A DNA stretch of 64,000 nt, taken from contig NZ_QFRX01000001.1 in assembly GCF_003143935.1 (NCBI RefSeq), positions 3,146,292 to 3,210,291 of the forward strand, written 5' to 3'. The position numbers were made by a program, and so were the translations under genes. Source of the DNA: Streptomyces sp. Act143 (GTDB lineage: Bacteria > Actinomycetota > Actinomycetes > Streptomycetales > Streptomycetaceae). Within the stretch, counting starts at the first letter, position 1. Every line of letters begins with the position of its first letter. Below, in pieces: positions 43,497-52,806 of the stretch. The notes beneath the pieces were generated by a model. The model searched no databases, had not been told where the DNA came from, and saw only the letters and a list, made by a program, of their open reading frames with translations.

Positions 43497-43543
43497 CGGG
43501 GCCAGATGCTATCCGGCCCCTCTGTGGAGCCCCGAACGCGAGA

Positions 43544-43894
43544 TCAGTTCTCGCGCTTCTCCTTGATCTTCGCGGCCTTGCCGCGCAGCTCGCGCAGGTA
43601 GTACAGCTTCGCGCGACGGACGTCACCGCGGGTGACGAGCTCGATCTTCTCGACGATCGGGGTGTGCACCGGGAAGGTGCGCTCGACGCCGACGGAGAAC
43701 GAGACCTTGCGGACCGTGAAGGTCTCGCGGACACCGGCGCCCTGGCGACGGATGACTACGCCCTTGAACTGCTGCACACGGGAGCGGTTGCCCTCGATGA
43801 CGCGGACGTGGACGTTGACGGTGTCACCCGGGCGGAAGGCCGGGATGTCGCTGCGCAGCGACGCGCTGTCGACGGAGTCGAGCAGGTGAGACAT
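43544..43894 (-). CDS. rplS: 50S ribosomal protein L19
   Basis: 116 residues. [59 protein letters not shown] and the basic end [19 protein letters not shown] are those of L19. It sits at the 30S-50S interface. The ATG at 43894 follows about 130 nt of leader after trmD. Confidence 0.97.
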   Translation of the reverse strand: MSHLLDSVDSASLRSDIPAFRPGDTVNVHVRVIEGNRSRVQQFKGVVIRRQGAGVRETFTVRKVSFSVGVERTFPVHTPIVEKIELVTRGDVRRAKLYYLRELRGKAAKIKEKREN

Positions 43895-44027
43895 TTCGTC
43901 TGCTTTCTTCGCCCATGCCACAGGTCATAGGCGGGAGATAGGTGTTTCATGAGGAGCTGTCCGTGTCGGGGCGGGCGTCGTGTCCCCCTGTGGCAGGGGC
44001 GCACGCCGGACGACGCACAACAGCGGT

Positions 44028-44861
44028 CTATTCTTCCACGCCCTCGACCCGACGCCAAAATCGGCCGTACGGCTCCCCCGCCGGGTCCGGCGCCCAGCCC
44101 AGGATGGAGAGCATCTCGCGGTCCTTCTTGTCGAAGGCCTTGGGGTCGCAGCGCTCGATGAGGTCGGGCCGGTGGGCCGTGGTGCGCTTGAGGGCCTCGT
44201 CGCGTCGCCAGCGGGCGATCTTCCCGTGGTGGCCGCTGAGCAGCGTCTCCGGGATCTCCCGGCCGCGCCAGGCGGGCGGCTTGGTGTAGACGGGGCCTTC
44301 CAGGAGGTTCGCCATGGCGCCGGGCGCGAAGGAGTCGTCCCGGTGGGACTCGGCGTTGCCGAGGACGCCGGGCAGCAGCCGCGCCACGGCCTCGGTGATG
44401 ACCAGGACGGCCGCCTCGCCGCCGGCGAGGACGTAGTCGCCGATGGACACCTCGTAGACGGGCATGCGGGTGGCGTACTCGTCGATGACCCGGCGGTCGA
44501 TGCCCTCGTAGCGGGCCGGGGTGAAGACCAGCCAGGGCCGCTCGGAGAGCTCGACGGCGAGTTCCTGGGTGAAGGGGCGTCCGCTGGGCGTCGGGACGAT
44601 GAGGGCGGGCGCGTGGGAGCCCGTCTCGTAGCCGTCGGCCAGCACGGAGTCCAGCGCGTCCCCCCAGGGTTCGGTCTTCATGACCATGCCCGGGCCGCCG
44701 CCGTAGGGGGTGTCATCGACGGTGTTGTGCCGGTCGTACGTCCACGCGCGCAGGTCGTGCACCTGGACGTTGAGCTGTCCACGCGCGCGTGCCTTGCCGA
44801 CGAGGGAGACGTTGAGGGGTTCGAGGTACTCGGGGAAGATCGTGACGACGTCGAGTCTCAT
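44028..44861 (-). CDS. trmD: tRNA (guanine37-N1)-methyltransferase
   Basis: 277 residues. SPOUT-class knot methyltransferase: [16 protein letters not shown] start, [31 protein letters not shown] [18 protein letters not shown], and [20 protein letters not shown]. It makes m1G37 in tRNA. ATG at 44861 overlaps the rimM stop as ATGA. Confidence 0.96.
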   Translation of the reverse strand: MRLDVVTIFPEYLEPLNVSLVGKARARGQLNVQVHDLRAWTYDRHNTVDDTPYGGGPGMVMKTEPWGDALDSVLADGYETGSHAPALIVPTPSGRPFTQELAVELSERPWLVFTPARYEGIDRRVIDEYATRMPVYEVSIGDYVLAGGEAAVLVITEAVARLLPGVLGNAESHRDDSFAPGAMANLLEGPVYTKPPAWRGREIPETLLSGHHGKIARWRRDEALKRTTAHRPDLIERCDPKAFDKKDREMLSILGWAPDPAGEPYGRFWRRVEGVEE

Positions 44862-45403
44862 GCGCTGTCGTCCCTGGACGAGGCGATCTCGGCCCGGTCG
44901 TCGATCAGCCCGGGCGGCGGCGTGATGACCGCCTTCTGCTCCTCCAGGTCGATCTCGGTGACGATCTCCGCCACGAACGGGATCATCACCTCACTGCCGT
45001 CGGGCCGCTCCACGATGAAGAGGTCCTGCGAGGGCAGGTGCGAGATCTCGGTGATCCGGCCGACCTCCACGCCGTCCGCGGTGACCACGTCCAGGTCGAT
45101 CAGCTGGTGGTCGTAGTACTCGTCCTCGTCCTCCGGCAGCTCCTCCGGGTCGACCTCGGCGATCAGGAGGGTGTTGCGGAGGGCCTCGGCGGCGGTGCGG
45201 TCCTTGACGCCCTCGAAGCGCAGGAGGAGCCGGCCGCTGTGGACCCGGCCGGTCTCGATGGTGAGGGGGCCGGTGGCGGCGGGATCGGTGGCGAGCACGG
45301 CGCCGGGAGCGAGCCTGAGCTCCGGCTCGTCGGTCCGGACCTCGACGGTGACCTCGCCCTTGATGCCGTGGGCACGGCCGATGCGAGCGACTACGAGCTG
45401 CAC
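44858..45403 (-). CDS. rimM: 16S rRNA processing protein RimM
   Basis: 181 residues. N-terminal RimM barrel ([20 protein letters not shown]) and C-terminal PRC barrel ([38 protein letters not shown]). It assists 30S head assembly with S19. GTG at 45403, with AGGAGAT nine nt upstream; upstream extension of the frame has no homology. Confidence 0.95.
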   Translation of the reverse strand: MQLVVARIGRAHGIKGEVTVEVRTDEPELRLAPGAVLATDPAATGPLTIETGRVHSGRLLLRFEGVKDRTAAEALRNTLLIAEVDPEELPEDEDEYYDHQLIDLDVVTADGVEVGRITEISHLPSQDLFIVERPDGSEVMIPFVAEIVTEIDLEEQKAVITPPPGLIDDRAEIASSRDDSA

Positions 45404-45497
45404 TTTTCGAAGATCTCCTGATCGATCGTACGTACGACTACGGGCCGGGGACGGCACAGAGGCCCTCCCCGGCCCGAGCCGGTGCTGCGTTGTGACG

Positions 45498-45737
45498 TCA
45501 GCGGACGTGGTCCACGTCGACGAGGTCGACGCGGACACCGCGACCGCCGATGGCGCCCACGACGGTGCGCAGAGCGCGCGCGGTGCGGCCGTTGCGGCCG
45601 ATCACCTTGCCGAGGTCGTCGGGGTGGACCCGGACCTCGAGCACGCGTCCGCGGCGCAGGTTGCGGGATGCGACCTGCACATCGTCAGGGTTGTCGACGA
45701 TGCCCTTCACGAGGTGCTCGAGAGCCTCCTCGAGCAT
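45498..45737 (-). CDS. khpA: KH-domain RNA-binding protein KhpA (YlqC-like)
   Basis: 79 residues, a single KH domain: [20 protein letters not shown], then [20 protein letters not shown] with the GxxG loop (GRNG). Known in Gram-positives to act with KhpB in RNA control; here placed between rpsP and rimM as usual. ATG at 45737, 2 nt after the rpsP stop. Confidence 0.93.
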   Translation of the reverse strand: MLEEALEHLVKGIVDNPDDVQVASRNLRRGRVLEVRVHPDDLGKVIGRNGRTARALRTVVGAIGGRGVRVDLVDVDHVR

Positions 45738-45739
45738 GC

Positions 45740-46159
45740 TCAGGCCTCGGTCGACTCGGACTCGGCCGCGGCCTCGTCCTTCTTCTCAGCCTTCTTCTTC
45801 TGGGTGATGGCCTCACCCTTGCCCTCGTCGTCGCCACCAAGGGCCTCGAACGAGGGGCGCGCCTTCTTGGGCTCGGCGACGAGCAGCGGAGCCGGGGCGG
45901 GCTCGCCCTTGAACTTCTGCCAGTCGCCGGTCTTCTTCAGGATGGCGAGCACGGGCTCGGTCGGCTGCGCGCCGACACCCAGCCAGTAGGCGACGCGCTC
46001 GGCGTCGACCTCGATGCGCGACGGGTTCTGCACCGGGTGGTACAGACCGATCTCCTCGATCGCACGGCCGTCACGGCGAGTGCGGGAGTCGGCGACGACG
46101 ATGCGGTAGTGAGGCGAACGGATCTTGCCCAGACGCTTCAGCTTGATCTTGACTGCCAC
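45740..46159 (-). CDS. rpsP: 30S ribosomal protein S16
   Basis: 139 residues. The S16 core ([60 protein letters not shown]) covers about 85 residues, followed by an acidic/Ala/Lys-rich actinobacterial tail. GTG at 46159. First gene of the rpsP-khpA-rimM-trmD-rplS string, isolated from upstream transcription by the hairpin at 46334-46393. Confidence 0.97.
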   Translation of the reverse strand: MAVKIKLKRLGKIRSPHYRIVVADSRTRRDGRAIEEIGLYHPVQNPSRIEVDAERVAYWLGVGAQPTEPVLAILKKTGDWQKFKGEPAPAPLLVAEPKKARPSFEALGGDDEGKGEAITQKKKAEKKDEAAAESESTEA

Positions 46160-46333
46160 GGGAGTGGGTTCTCCTGGTTTTGACGTGGTTGGGCACGGCG
46201 AGAAAGCCGCGTGGGGTTGCGGTACCCGAGTGCCCGACGGACGCGTCAGCCGGAGGAGAGAGGGGTCCTGTGCGGCTGTCGAGTACAGCTAGCCATTGTG
46301 CCACACCCCGCGGGTCGCGTCGGACCGAGGCTG

Positions 46334-46393
46334 CCGTGGGGCATGCCTGACGGGCACCCGGCGCTTCGGGTGCCCGTCAGGCATGCCCCACGG
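46334..46393. terminator. Perfect 27-bp inverted repeat, terminator-like
   Basis: Left arm 46334-46360 and right arm 46367-46393 pair without mismatch, with a loop GCGCTT. The position is 42 nt after the SprT-like stop and 174 nt before the rpsP start. Confidence 0.88.
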
Positions 46394-46434
46394 CGCTGCT
46401 CCCGGCACCCACGAGATGCCGGCACCGCGCGTGG

Positions 46435-47031
46435 CTACGCCGCCCCGACGACCTCCGGGATGCGGAACGGCTTGCCGCATCCGCCGCACATGATCGGCGC
46501 CTGCGCCAGCACCGACGGGACGACCCGTACGTTGCGGCCGCAGTCGCAGACGGCCTTCACTCGCACTCCGCCGCCGGACGAGCCGTGCCGGGCGGCCGGG
46601 CCGCGGAAGGTGCTGGAGGTGTCGGCGGAGGTGGCCGCCGTGTGCGCCTTCAGGGCGCGGTGGAGGCGGTCGATCGTCGGCCGGTAGCGGCGCTTCGCCT
46701 CGGGGTTGAGGGTGACCAGCGAGAAGCCGCTGCTCGGGTGCGGCTCGTCGGGGTGGTCCAGGCCCAGTTCCTCGGCGATCGCGAGGAATCTGCGGTTGTG
46801 GTAGCGGCCGGCGCGGGAGGTGTCACGGACGCCGCGGGCGGCGGCGATCCCATGGACTGCCTCATGGAGCAGTCGCTCGAAGGAGAGTTCGTGCCCGCAC
46901 GCGGACGACGACTCCCCGATCAGGGACTCTGGCGCGGCGAGGTCCGGCAGCTCGGGGTGGTACCGCTGAATGTCGGCCCACGCCTGCGCCAGCTCGGCGG
47001 CGAGAACAGGTGGTGTCTGTGTCGTGCTCAC
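46435..47031 (-). CDS. SprT-like zinc protein with C-terminal zinc ribbon
   Basis: 198 residues. SprT-type core with FERLLHEAVHGIAAARGVRD (HExxH) and a following RYHNRRFLAIAEELGL that supplies a later His. The end has CDCGRNVRVVPSVL and PIMCGGCGKPF, a four-cysteine ribbon, as in SprT domains. Possible metallopeptidase; substrate unknown. GTG at 47031. The gene is followed by the 27-bp hairpin. Confidence 0.82.
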   Translation of the reverse strand: MSTTQTPPVLAAELAQAWADIQRYHPELPDLAAPESLIGESSSACGHELSFERLLHEAVHGIAAARGVRDTSRAGRYHNRRFLAIAEELGLDHPDEPHPSSGFSLVTLNPEAKRRYRPTIDRLHRALKAHTAATSADTSSTFRGPAARHGSSGGGVRVKAVCDCGRNVRVVPSVLAQAPIMCGGCGKPFRIPEVVGAA

Positions 47032-47627
47032 GTAATGACAACGAGCCGGAGGGCTCCAGTGTTCCGATTCCGGGGCATCCCAAATAATTTGCACGTACCC
47101 GTCAGTTGCCGCTGATGCGTCCTGACGAGGGCGGGTGCGCTGATCTGCGGAGAAGCCTCACAGCTCCTACCAAGGCGGTACGTAGTCCGATATACGCCCC
47201 GGCGCGTAGACGGTGTCCGCGCGCCGGGGCGAGTGAGGTCCGCGGATGCGCAAGAGGCGTTTCGGTCGCTCTCCCGCCGGAAGGGCGCTACCTCAGTAAG
47301 CGCATGCGACGACCGCGACGTTACCCGGCGCTCGCCCGCCGTCCGGCACCGCCCCGTCCCCAGCGACCAGACGCCTTACGGTCACCGCGTGCCCAACCGG
47401 CCTGACCTCGCCTTCCCGTACGAGGAGGTGGACGGCGCGCGGTCCCACGTTGCCGGAATGTGAAATCTCGTCACCGGCACCGCCGAGCCGCAAGCGGGGC
47501 CCTACGGCCTCTGGACGTGGGGACGGACGCGGAGTTTGCTGGGCAATGCGGGGGGAGTGCGAGCGCATGTCACGGGGGCCATGGAAACGGGCACAGGGGC
47601 AACTCTCGGCGGATTGGGGCGCTTTCG
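47032..47627. other. 596-bp divergent gene-free region
   Basis: Between the SprT-like gene (leftward) and the methyltransferase (rightward). Open frames here are short and without homology. One strong hairpin, arms CGCCCCGGCGCG (47195-47206) and CGCGCCGGGGCG (47220-47231) around 13 nt, lies in it. Otherwise nothing is recognised; it could hold promoters or a small RNA. Confidence 0.5.
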
Positions 47628-48485
47628 ATGACACCTACGCTCGTGCGGCAGCACCTGGCTCACGGGGGAGCAGCAGCCCGCGTGGACTCAGGAGCACGCG
47701 CGCGTGACTGGTCCGAGATCCAGGAGCGGATGCTGGTCCCGCTCTACGAGGCCGTCTACGAGCGACTCGATGTGGGCGACGGCACCAGGCTTCTGGGCCT
47801 GGGCTGCGGCAGCGGTCTGGCCCTCCTCATGGCCGCCTCCAGAGGGGCCGCGGTCACCGGCGTCGAAGCCTCCCGCCCGGAACGGCTGGCCCTGGCCCGG
47901 GAGCGGCTGCTTCCCGAGGCGTGGGGCGCACGCGCGCGTGGGGACACGCGGTTGATCGAGGGCGCACCACAGGACGCGGCCGACGCGGAGACGCCCGCGT
48001 ACACCCTGGTGACCGCTTTCGAGCCCATCGGGTGTCTGGCGGGCGACTCGGAGGGGCTCGGCGAGCTGTTGCAGGCAGCGACCCCGCTCGCCGAGCGCGG
48101 GGCGCCCGTGGTGCTCGCCGGCTGGGGTCCGCCGGAACGTTGCGCCACGTCGTCCGTGCTGCGGGTGGCCACCAAGCTGGCCGATCCGCTGCGCAGCGCG
48201 GGCAGTTGGCGCCCCGCCCTTCGCGACGACCTGGAGGAGGTCGCGCAGCGGTCGGGGCTGAAGCCGGACGGCTCCGGGCGGGTGGCGTGCCCCTTCGGGT
48301 ACGCGGACCTGGACAACGCCGTCAAGGGCCTGTTGTCGACCGGCCTCTTCGACGCGGCGATCGCCGCGACGGACCAGGCGCAGGTCGACAAGGAGCTGGC
48401 GGAGGCACTCCATCCGTACCAGCGGCGGGACGGGACGGTGTGGATGCCGAACGTGTTCAGGTATCTCATCGCGCGCGTGCCGTGA
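47628..48485 (+). CDS. SAM-dependent class I methyltransferase
   Basis: 285 residues. SAM-binding motif I LLGLGCGSGLALLMAASRGA, motif II acidic residue in TGVEASRPERLAL, and a mixed beta sheet after it. No specific subfamily can be assigned; the end (GTVWMPNVFRYLIARV) resembles small-molecule methyltransferases. ATG at 47628; an upstream extension of the frame is not supported by homology. Single gene before a lipoprotein 82 nt away. Confidence 0.82.
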   Translation: MTPTLVRQHLAHGGAAARVDSGARARDWSEIQERMLVPLYEAVYERLDVGDGTRLLGLGCGSGLALLMAASRGAAVTGVEASRPERLALARERLLPEAWGARARGDTRLIEGAPQDAADAETPAYTLVTAFEPIGCLAGDSEGLGELLQAATPLAERGAPVVLAGWGPPERCATSSVLRVATKLADPLRSAGSWRPALRDDLEEVAQRSGLKPDGSGRVACPFGYADLDNAVKGLLSTGLFDAAIAATDQAQVDKELAEALHPYQRRDGTVWMPNVFRYLIARVP

Positions 48486-48567
48486 ACAACATGGCCTGAA
48501 CCGGGCGCTGCGGCCCGCCGCCCGCTTCGTTGCACAGGGTCCGTTTCCCCTGCGCACAGGAGCTGTT

Positions 48568-49137
48568 GTGCCCTTCCGCAAGACCGCGCTGCCCCTCGCC
48601 CTCGTCGCCCTCACCCTCACCGCCGGCTGCGGCGGCGGGGACGACGGCGTCGACGCGAAGAGCCCGGCGAAGTCGTCACCGTCGGCCACTGAAGCGCTCG
48701 CCCCCGGCGAGAGCGTCACGGGCAAGGTCGCCGAGGACCCCGGCACGGTCACGTACACGATCGCGGCCCGGAAGGTCGACGTCGGCACCGAGGCCGAGGC
48801 GCTCAAGGCGGTGTCGGAACCGGCGAAGGCCAAGGGCCTGGTGCTGGCCACCGCCCATGTCACGTACACCCACCAGGGCGGCCCGGCCCTCACCGACTCC
48901 CCCGAGGTCGGTGACGGCACCACGCTCTTCGCGGACGGGCAGCGCGGCGCGATCCTCATCGGCGCCGCCGAGGACGCCGCGGGCTGCGAGGACCCGTACG
49001 ACGTGGAGAGCTGGAAGGAGGGCGAGAGCCACACGTTCTGCGAGACGTATCTCGTGCCCGCGCACGCCAGGAACGTGGAGGTCCACTGGTCGGAGAAGGA
49101 CGACGAGCCGTACGTCTGGGCCTTCCCGCAGGCCTAG
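48568..49137 (+). CDS. Lipoprotein of unknown function
   Basis: 189 residues. Lipobox LTAGC with Cys21 after PLALVALTLT, a Ser/Pro/Lys linker, and a beta-rich domain with two late cysteines (AGCEDPYDVES and HTFCETYLVP) suited to a disulfide. The central part (VTYTIAARKVDVGTE) is like small actinobacterial DUF4352-type lipoproteins. GTG at 48568 with AGGAGC upstream. Converges with ftsH, sharing stop-codon bases. Confidence 0.8.
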   Translation: MPFRKTALPLALVALTLTAGCGGGDDGVDAKSPAKSSPSATEALAPGESVTGKVAEDPGTVTYTIAARKVDVGTEAEALKAVSEPAKAKGLVLATAHVTYTHQGGPALTDSPEVGDGTTLFADGQRGAILIGAAEDAAGCEDPYDVESWKEGESHTFCETYLVPAHARNVEVHWSEKDDEPYVWAFPQA

Positions 49138-51065
49138 GCCTCGTCCTTCGTCAGCCGGGTGATCCCCGCGATCCGGTACGCGTCCGCCTCCTCCAGCGTC
49201 TCGTTCTCCAGCAGGGCCCGGGCGAGGGCGTCCAACTGGCCGCGGTGGTCGCGGAGTTTGCGGCAGGCCTCCTCGTAGCAGTCGTCGACGATGCGGCGCA
49301 TCTCGCCGTCGATCACATCGAGGGTCTGCGGGGCGGCCGAGAGCCCGTAGGCCTGCTGGGCGTCGTTGGGCAGCGCCGAGAGCCTGCCCACCCGTTCGCT
49401 CATGCCCCAGCGCGCGACCATGCCGCGCGCGATGTTGGTGACCTGTTCCAGGTCGTTCTCCGCGCCGGTCGTGATCACGCCGTACACGACCTGCTCGGCG
49501 GCCATGCCGCCCAGGGCGCCGATGATCCGGCCGCGCAAGTACTCCTCGGTGTAGGCGTACTTGTCGGCGTCCGGCGTCGACAGCGTCACGCCCAGCGCCC
49601 GCCCGCGCGGCACGATCGTGATCTTGCGGACCGGGTCGGCGCCCGGCTGCAACATGCCCAGCAGGGCGTGACCGCTCTCGTGATAGGCAGTGCGGCGGCG
49701 CTCCTCCTCGGGCATCACCAGCGGGCGTTCGGCGCCGAGCTGGACCTTCTCCAGCGCCTCCGAGAGGTCGGTCTGCGTCACCGTCTCCTGTTTGCGCTTG
49801 ACCGCGAGGAGGGCGGCCTCGTTGGCGAGGTTGGCGAGTTCGGCGCCGGTCATGCCCGGGGTCGTGCGGGCCACCTGGGCGAGGTCCACGCCGGCGGCCA
49901 GCGGGATCTGCCGGGTGTGGATCTCCAGGATCGCCTCGCGCCCGCCCCGGTCGGGCGGCGAGACCTGTACGACCCGGTCGAAGCGGCCGGGGCGGGTCAG
50001 GGCGGGGTCCAGGATGTCGGCGCGGTTGGTGGCCGCGATGACGATGACTCCCTCGGAGCCGGAGAAACCGTCCATCTCGGTGAGGATCTGGTTGAGGGTC
50101 TGCTCGCGCTCGTCGTGGCCGCCCATGCCGGAGCCGCCGCCGCGGGCCCGGCCGATGGTGTCGATCTCGTCGATGAAGATGATCGACGGGGCCACCTTGC
50201 GGGCCTCGGCGAACAGCTCCCGCACACGTGAGGCACCGACGCCCACGATCATCTCGATGAACTCCGAGGCGGACGCCGAGAAGAACGGCACGTCCGCCTC
50301 ACCGGCCACCGCGCGCGCCAGCAGCGTCTTGCCGGTGCCGGGCGGCCCCGCGAGCAGCACGCCGCGCGGCATCTTCGCGCCCATCCGGCGATAGGCGTCG
50401 GGGTTCTTCAGGAAGTCGACGACGTCGTTGAGCTCGCCCTCGACCTCGTCGATGCCGGCCACGTCCGCGAAGGTCGTGCGCTTCTCCCCCGCCTCGATCG
50501 GTTTGGGCGGCGCCTTGCGGCCGAGCATGCCGCCCGCGCCGCCGAGCCCCGCGCTCATCCGCCGCGCGATGAAGATCCACAGCACGATCAGCAGCAGCAT
50601 CGGGGCCAGCGAGATCAGCAGGTTGGCCAGAAAGCTGCGGTGCTGGACGACGGGTTCCGCCGTGACCGTGACGTTGTGCTTGGTCAGATCCTCCCAGAGC
50701 TGGTCGTCCGCGAAGGTCGGCCGCTCGGTGTTGAACTTGGTGTACTTGCCGTCGCCCTCCGGGTTGTCCTGCTCCTTCTTGAGCTGGCCCTGGATCGCGT
50801 CGCCCTTGGCGTAGATCTTGCTGACGTTCCCGGCGTCGACCTGCTTGCTGAACTCGGTGTACGAAATCGTCGGCTCGTCGCCCTCGTTGAAGAAGGACAG
50901 CACGAGGTTGGCGATCAGGAACACGACGAGCGCGGTGACGACCAGGCTCCACCAGCCGCCGCGCGGCCTGCGCCCACCGGGGGACGGCTTCTGCGGCTCC
51001 TCCGGGGTGCCCTCGGTACGCCAGAGCTGGTCCGGGGACTTGCGAGGCGGCGCAGGGTTGGTCAT
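49134..51065 (-). CDS. ftsH: ATP-dependent zinc metalloprotease FtsH
   Basis: 643 residues. Two N-terminal membrane helices ([35 protein letters not shown]) frame an outside domain. The AAA core has Walker [11 protein letters not shown], Walker [10 protein letters not shown] and the second region [20 protein letters not shown]. The protease site is HESGH near residue 461. It degrades membrane and short-lived proteins. This copy is from the ffh-glnD neighbourhood, so probably a second FtsH beside the one near hpt/folE. ATG at 51065. Confidence 0.93.
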   Translation of the reverse strand: MTNPAPPRKSPDQLWRTEGTPEEPQKPSPGGRRPRGGWWSLVVTALVVFLIANLVLSFFNEGDEPTISYTEFSKQVDAGNVSKIYAKGDAIQGQLKKEQDNPEGDGKYTKFNTERPTFADDQLWEDLTKHNVTVTAEPVVQHRSFLANLLISLAPMLLLIVLWIFIARRMSAGLGGAGGMLGRKAPPKPIEAGEKRTTFADVAGIDEVEGELNDVVDFLKNPDAYRRMGAKMPRGVLLAGPPGTGKTLLARAVAGEADVPFFSASASEFIEMIVGVGASRVRELFAEARKVAPSIIFIDEIDTIGRARGGGSGMGGHDEREQTLNQILTEMDGFSGSEGVIVIAATNRADILDPALTRPGRFDRVVQVSPPDRGGREAILEIHTRQIPLAAGVDLAQVARTTPGMTGAELANLANEAALLAVKRKQETVTQTDLSEALEKVQLGAERPLVMPEEERRRTAYHESGHALLGMLQPGADPVRKITIVPRGRALGVTLSTPDADKYAYTEEYLRGRIIGALGGMAAEQVVYGVITTGAENDLEQVTNIARGMVARWGMSERVGRLSALPNDAQQAYGLSAAPQTLDVIDGEMRRIVDDCYEEACRKLRDHRGQLDALARALLENETLEEADAYRIAGITRLTKDEA

Positions 51066-51116
51066 ATCCGGACGTTACGACAGGAAAGCCGCGCCGGCAT
51101 GCCCGCTTACGACGCC

Positions 51117-51146
51117 GGGGGCACCCCTCCGCAGAGGGGCGCCCCC
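51117..51146. terminator. Hairpin terminator after ffh
   Basis: 13-bp stem with one mismatch, arms 51117-51129 and 51134-51146, CGCA loop, 26 nt after the ffh stop. Confidence 0.8.
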
Positions 51147-51171
51147 AGGGACGTACGACAGGCCGGGACCG

Positions 51172-52725
51172 TCAGCCCATGAACTTCTTGAACTCGTCCG
51201 GCAGCTCGAAGTCCTGCGGAGCCTGCTGGCCCGGCACACCGAAGGCGTTGCCGCCCTGAGCGGCGGCGGCGCGGCGTGCGGCCTCCTCCTGCTCCTGCTG
51301 CTTGCGCTTCATCGGGTTGCCGGAGCGCTGCTTGCCCTTGGCCTTCTTGGGCTGCTTCTTGGCGCGGCCGGGACCGCCACCCATGCCCGGCATCCCGGGC
51401 ATCCCCGGCATGCCGCCGCCCTGGGCCATGCGGGACATCATCTTGCGGGCCTCGAAGAACCGCTCGACCAGGCCCTTGACCGCGCTGACCTCGACGCCGG
51501 AACCCTTGGCGATACGGGCGCGACGGGAGCCGTTGATGATCGTCGGGTCCTGGCGCTCGCCCGGCGTCATCGACTTGATGATCGCGGCGGTGCGGTCGAC
51601 GTCCCGCTCGTCGAGGTTGTTGATCTGGTCCTTGATCTGCCCCATGCCGGGCAGCATCCCGAGCAGCTTGCTGATGCTGCCCATCTTCCTGACCTGCTCC
51701 ATCTGGGCCAGGAAGTCGTCCAGGGTGAAGTCCTGGCCCTTCTTGGACGCCAGCTTGGAGGCCATCTTCTCGGCCTCTTCCTGGCTGAACGTCTTCTCCG
51801 CCTGCTCGATCAGGGTGAGCAGGTCACCCATGTCGAGGATGCGGGAGGCCATCCGGTCAGGGTGGAAGGCGTCGAAGTCGTCGAGCTTCTCGCCGTTGGA
51901 GGCGAACATGATCGGCTTGCCGGTGATCTGCCGGATCGACAGGGCGGCACCACCGCGGGCGTCGCCGTCGAGCTTGGAGAGCACCACGCCGTCGAAGCCG
52001 ACGCCGTCGCGGAAGGCCTCGGCGGTGTTGACCGCGTCCTGACCGATCATCGCGTCGACGACGAAGAGGATCTCGTCGGGAGAGACGGCGTCACGGATGT
52101 CCGCGGCCTGCTGCATCATCTCCTGGTCGATACCGAGGCGGCCCGCGGTGTCGACGATGACGATGTCGTGGACCTTGGACTTCGCGAAGTCGATGGAGTC
52201 CTTGGCGACCTTGACCGGGTCACCGACGCCGTTGCCCGGCTCCGGCGCGTAGACGGCGACGCCGGCGCGGTCGGCGACGACGCTGAGCTGGTTCACGGCG
52301 TTGGGGCGCTGGAGGTCGGCGGCGACCAGCAGCGGGGAGTGGCCCTGGCCCTTGAGCCAGGCGCCGAGCTTGCCCGCGAGGGTCGTCTTACCGGCACCCT
52401 GGAGACCGGCCAGCATGATGACGGTCGGCGGCTGCTTGGCGAAGCGCAGGCGCCGGGTCTCGCCGCCGAGGATCGTGACGAGCTCGTCGTTGACGATCTT
52501 CAGGACCTGCTGGGCGGGGTTCAGCGCCCGCGAGACCTCGGCCCCGAGGGCACGCTCCTTGACGTTCTTGATGAACGTCCGGACGACCGGCAGAGCCACG
52601 TCCGCTTCGAGCAGCGCGATACGGATCTCGCGCGCGGTGGCGTCGATGTCCGCCTCGCTCAGACGCCCCTTGCCGCGCAGATTCTTGAAGGTCGCTGAGA
52701 GGCGGTCGGAGAGAGTATCGAACAC
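51172..52725 (-). CDS. ffh: Signal recognition particle protein Ffh (SRP54)
   Basis: 517 residues. N domain, then the GTPase G domain with GLQGAGKTTL near 107, DTAGR, and SKLDGDARGGAALS; the methionine-rich M domain covers the last 200 residues, with a MPGMPGMPGMGGG segment near the end. It binds signal peptides with SRP RNA and docks on FtsY, encoded at 59943 in this window. GTG at 52725. Confidence 0.97.
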   Translation of the reverse strand: MFDTLSDRLSATFKNLRGKGRLSEADIDATAREIRIALLEADVALPVVRTFIKNVKERALGAEVSRALNPAQQVLKIVNDELVTILGGETRRLRFAKQPPTVIMLAGLQGAGKTTLAGKLGAWLKGQGHSPLLVAADLQRPNAVNQLSVVADRAGVAVYAPEPGNGVGDPVKVAKDSIDFAKSKVHDIVIVDTAGRLGIDQEMMQQAADIRDAVSPDEILFVVDAMIGQDAVNTAEAFRDGVGFDGVVLSKLDGDARGGAALSIRQITGKPIMFASNGEKLDDFDAFHPDRMASRILDMGDLLTLIEQAEKTFSQEEAEKMASKLASKKGQDFTLDDFLAQMEQVRKMGSISKLLGMLPGMGQIKDQINNLDERDVDRTAAIIKSMTPGERQDPTIINGSRRARIAKGSGVEVSAVKGLVERFFEARKMMSRMAQGGGMPGMPGMPGMGGGPGRAKKQPKKAKGKQRSGNPMKRKQQEQEEAARRAAAAQGGNAFGVPGQQAPQDFELPDEFKKFMG

Positions 52726-52774
52726 GGCGGCGTCGGTCCTCGGAGTCGGGGGCAGTATGAGCGTCCTCCAGGGT

Positions 52775-52800
52775 ATCCCGGCGCGGCAGGTCGCCGGGAT
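52775..52800 (-). terminator. Hairpin after glnD
   Basis: ATCCCGGCG/CGCCGGGAT, 9-bp perfect stem and 8-nt loop, just after the glnD stop and 50 nt before the ffh start. Possible terminator of the amtB-glnK-glnD operon. Confidence 0.65.
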
Positions 52801-52806
52801 CCCCCG

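Noticed and set aside
47106..47463. Small open frames on the plus strand
   Set aside because: No ribosome-binding site and no recognisable sequence; frames overlap each other.
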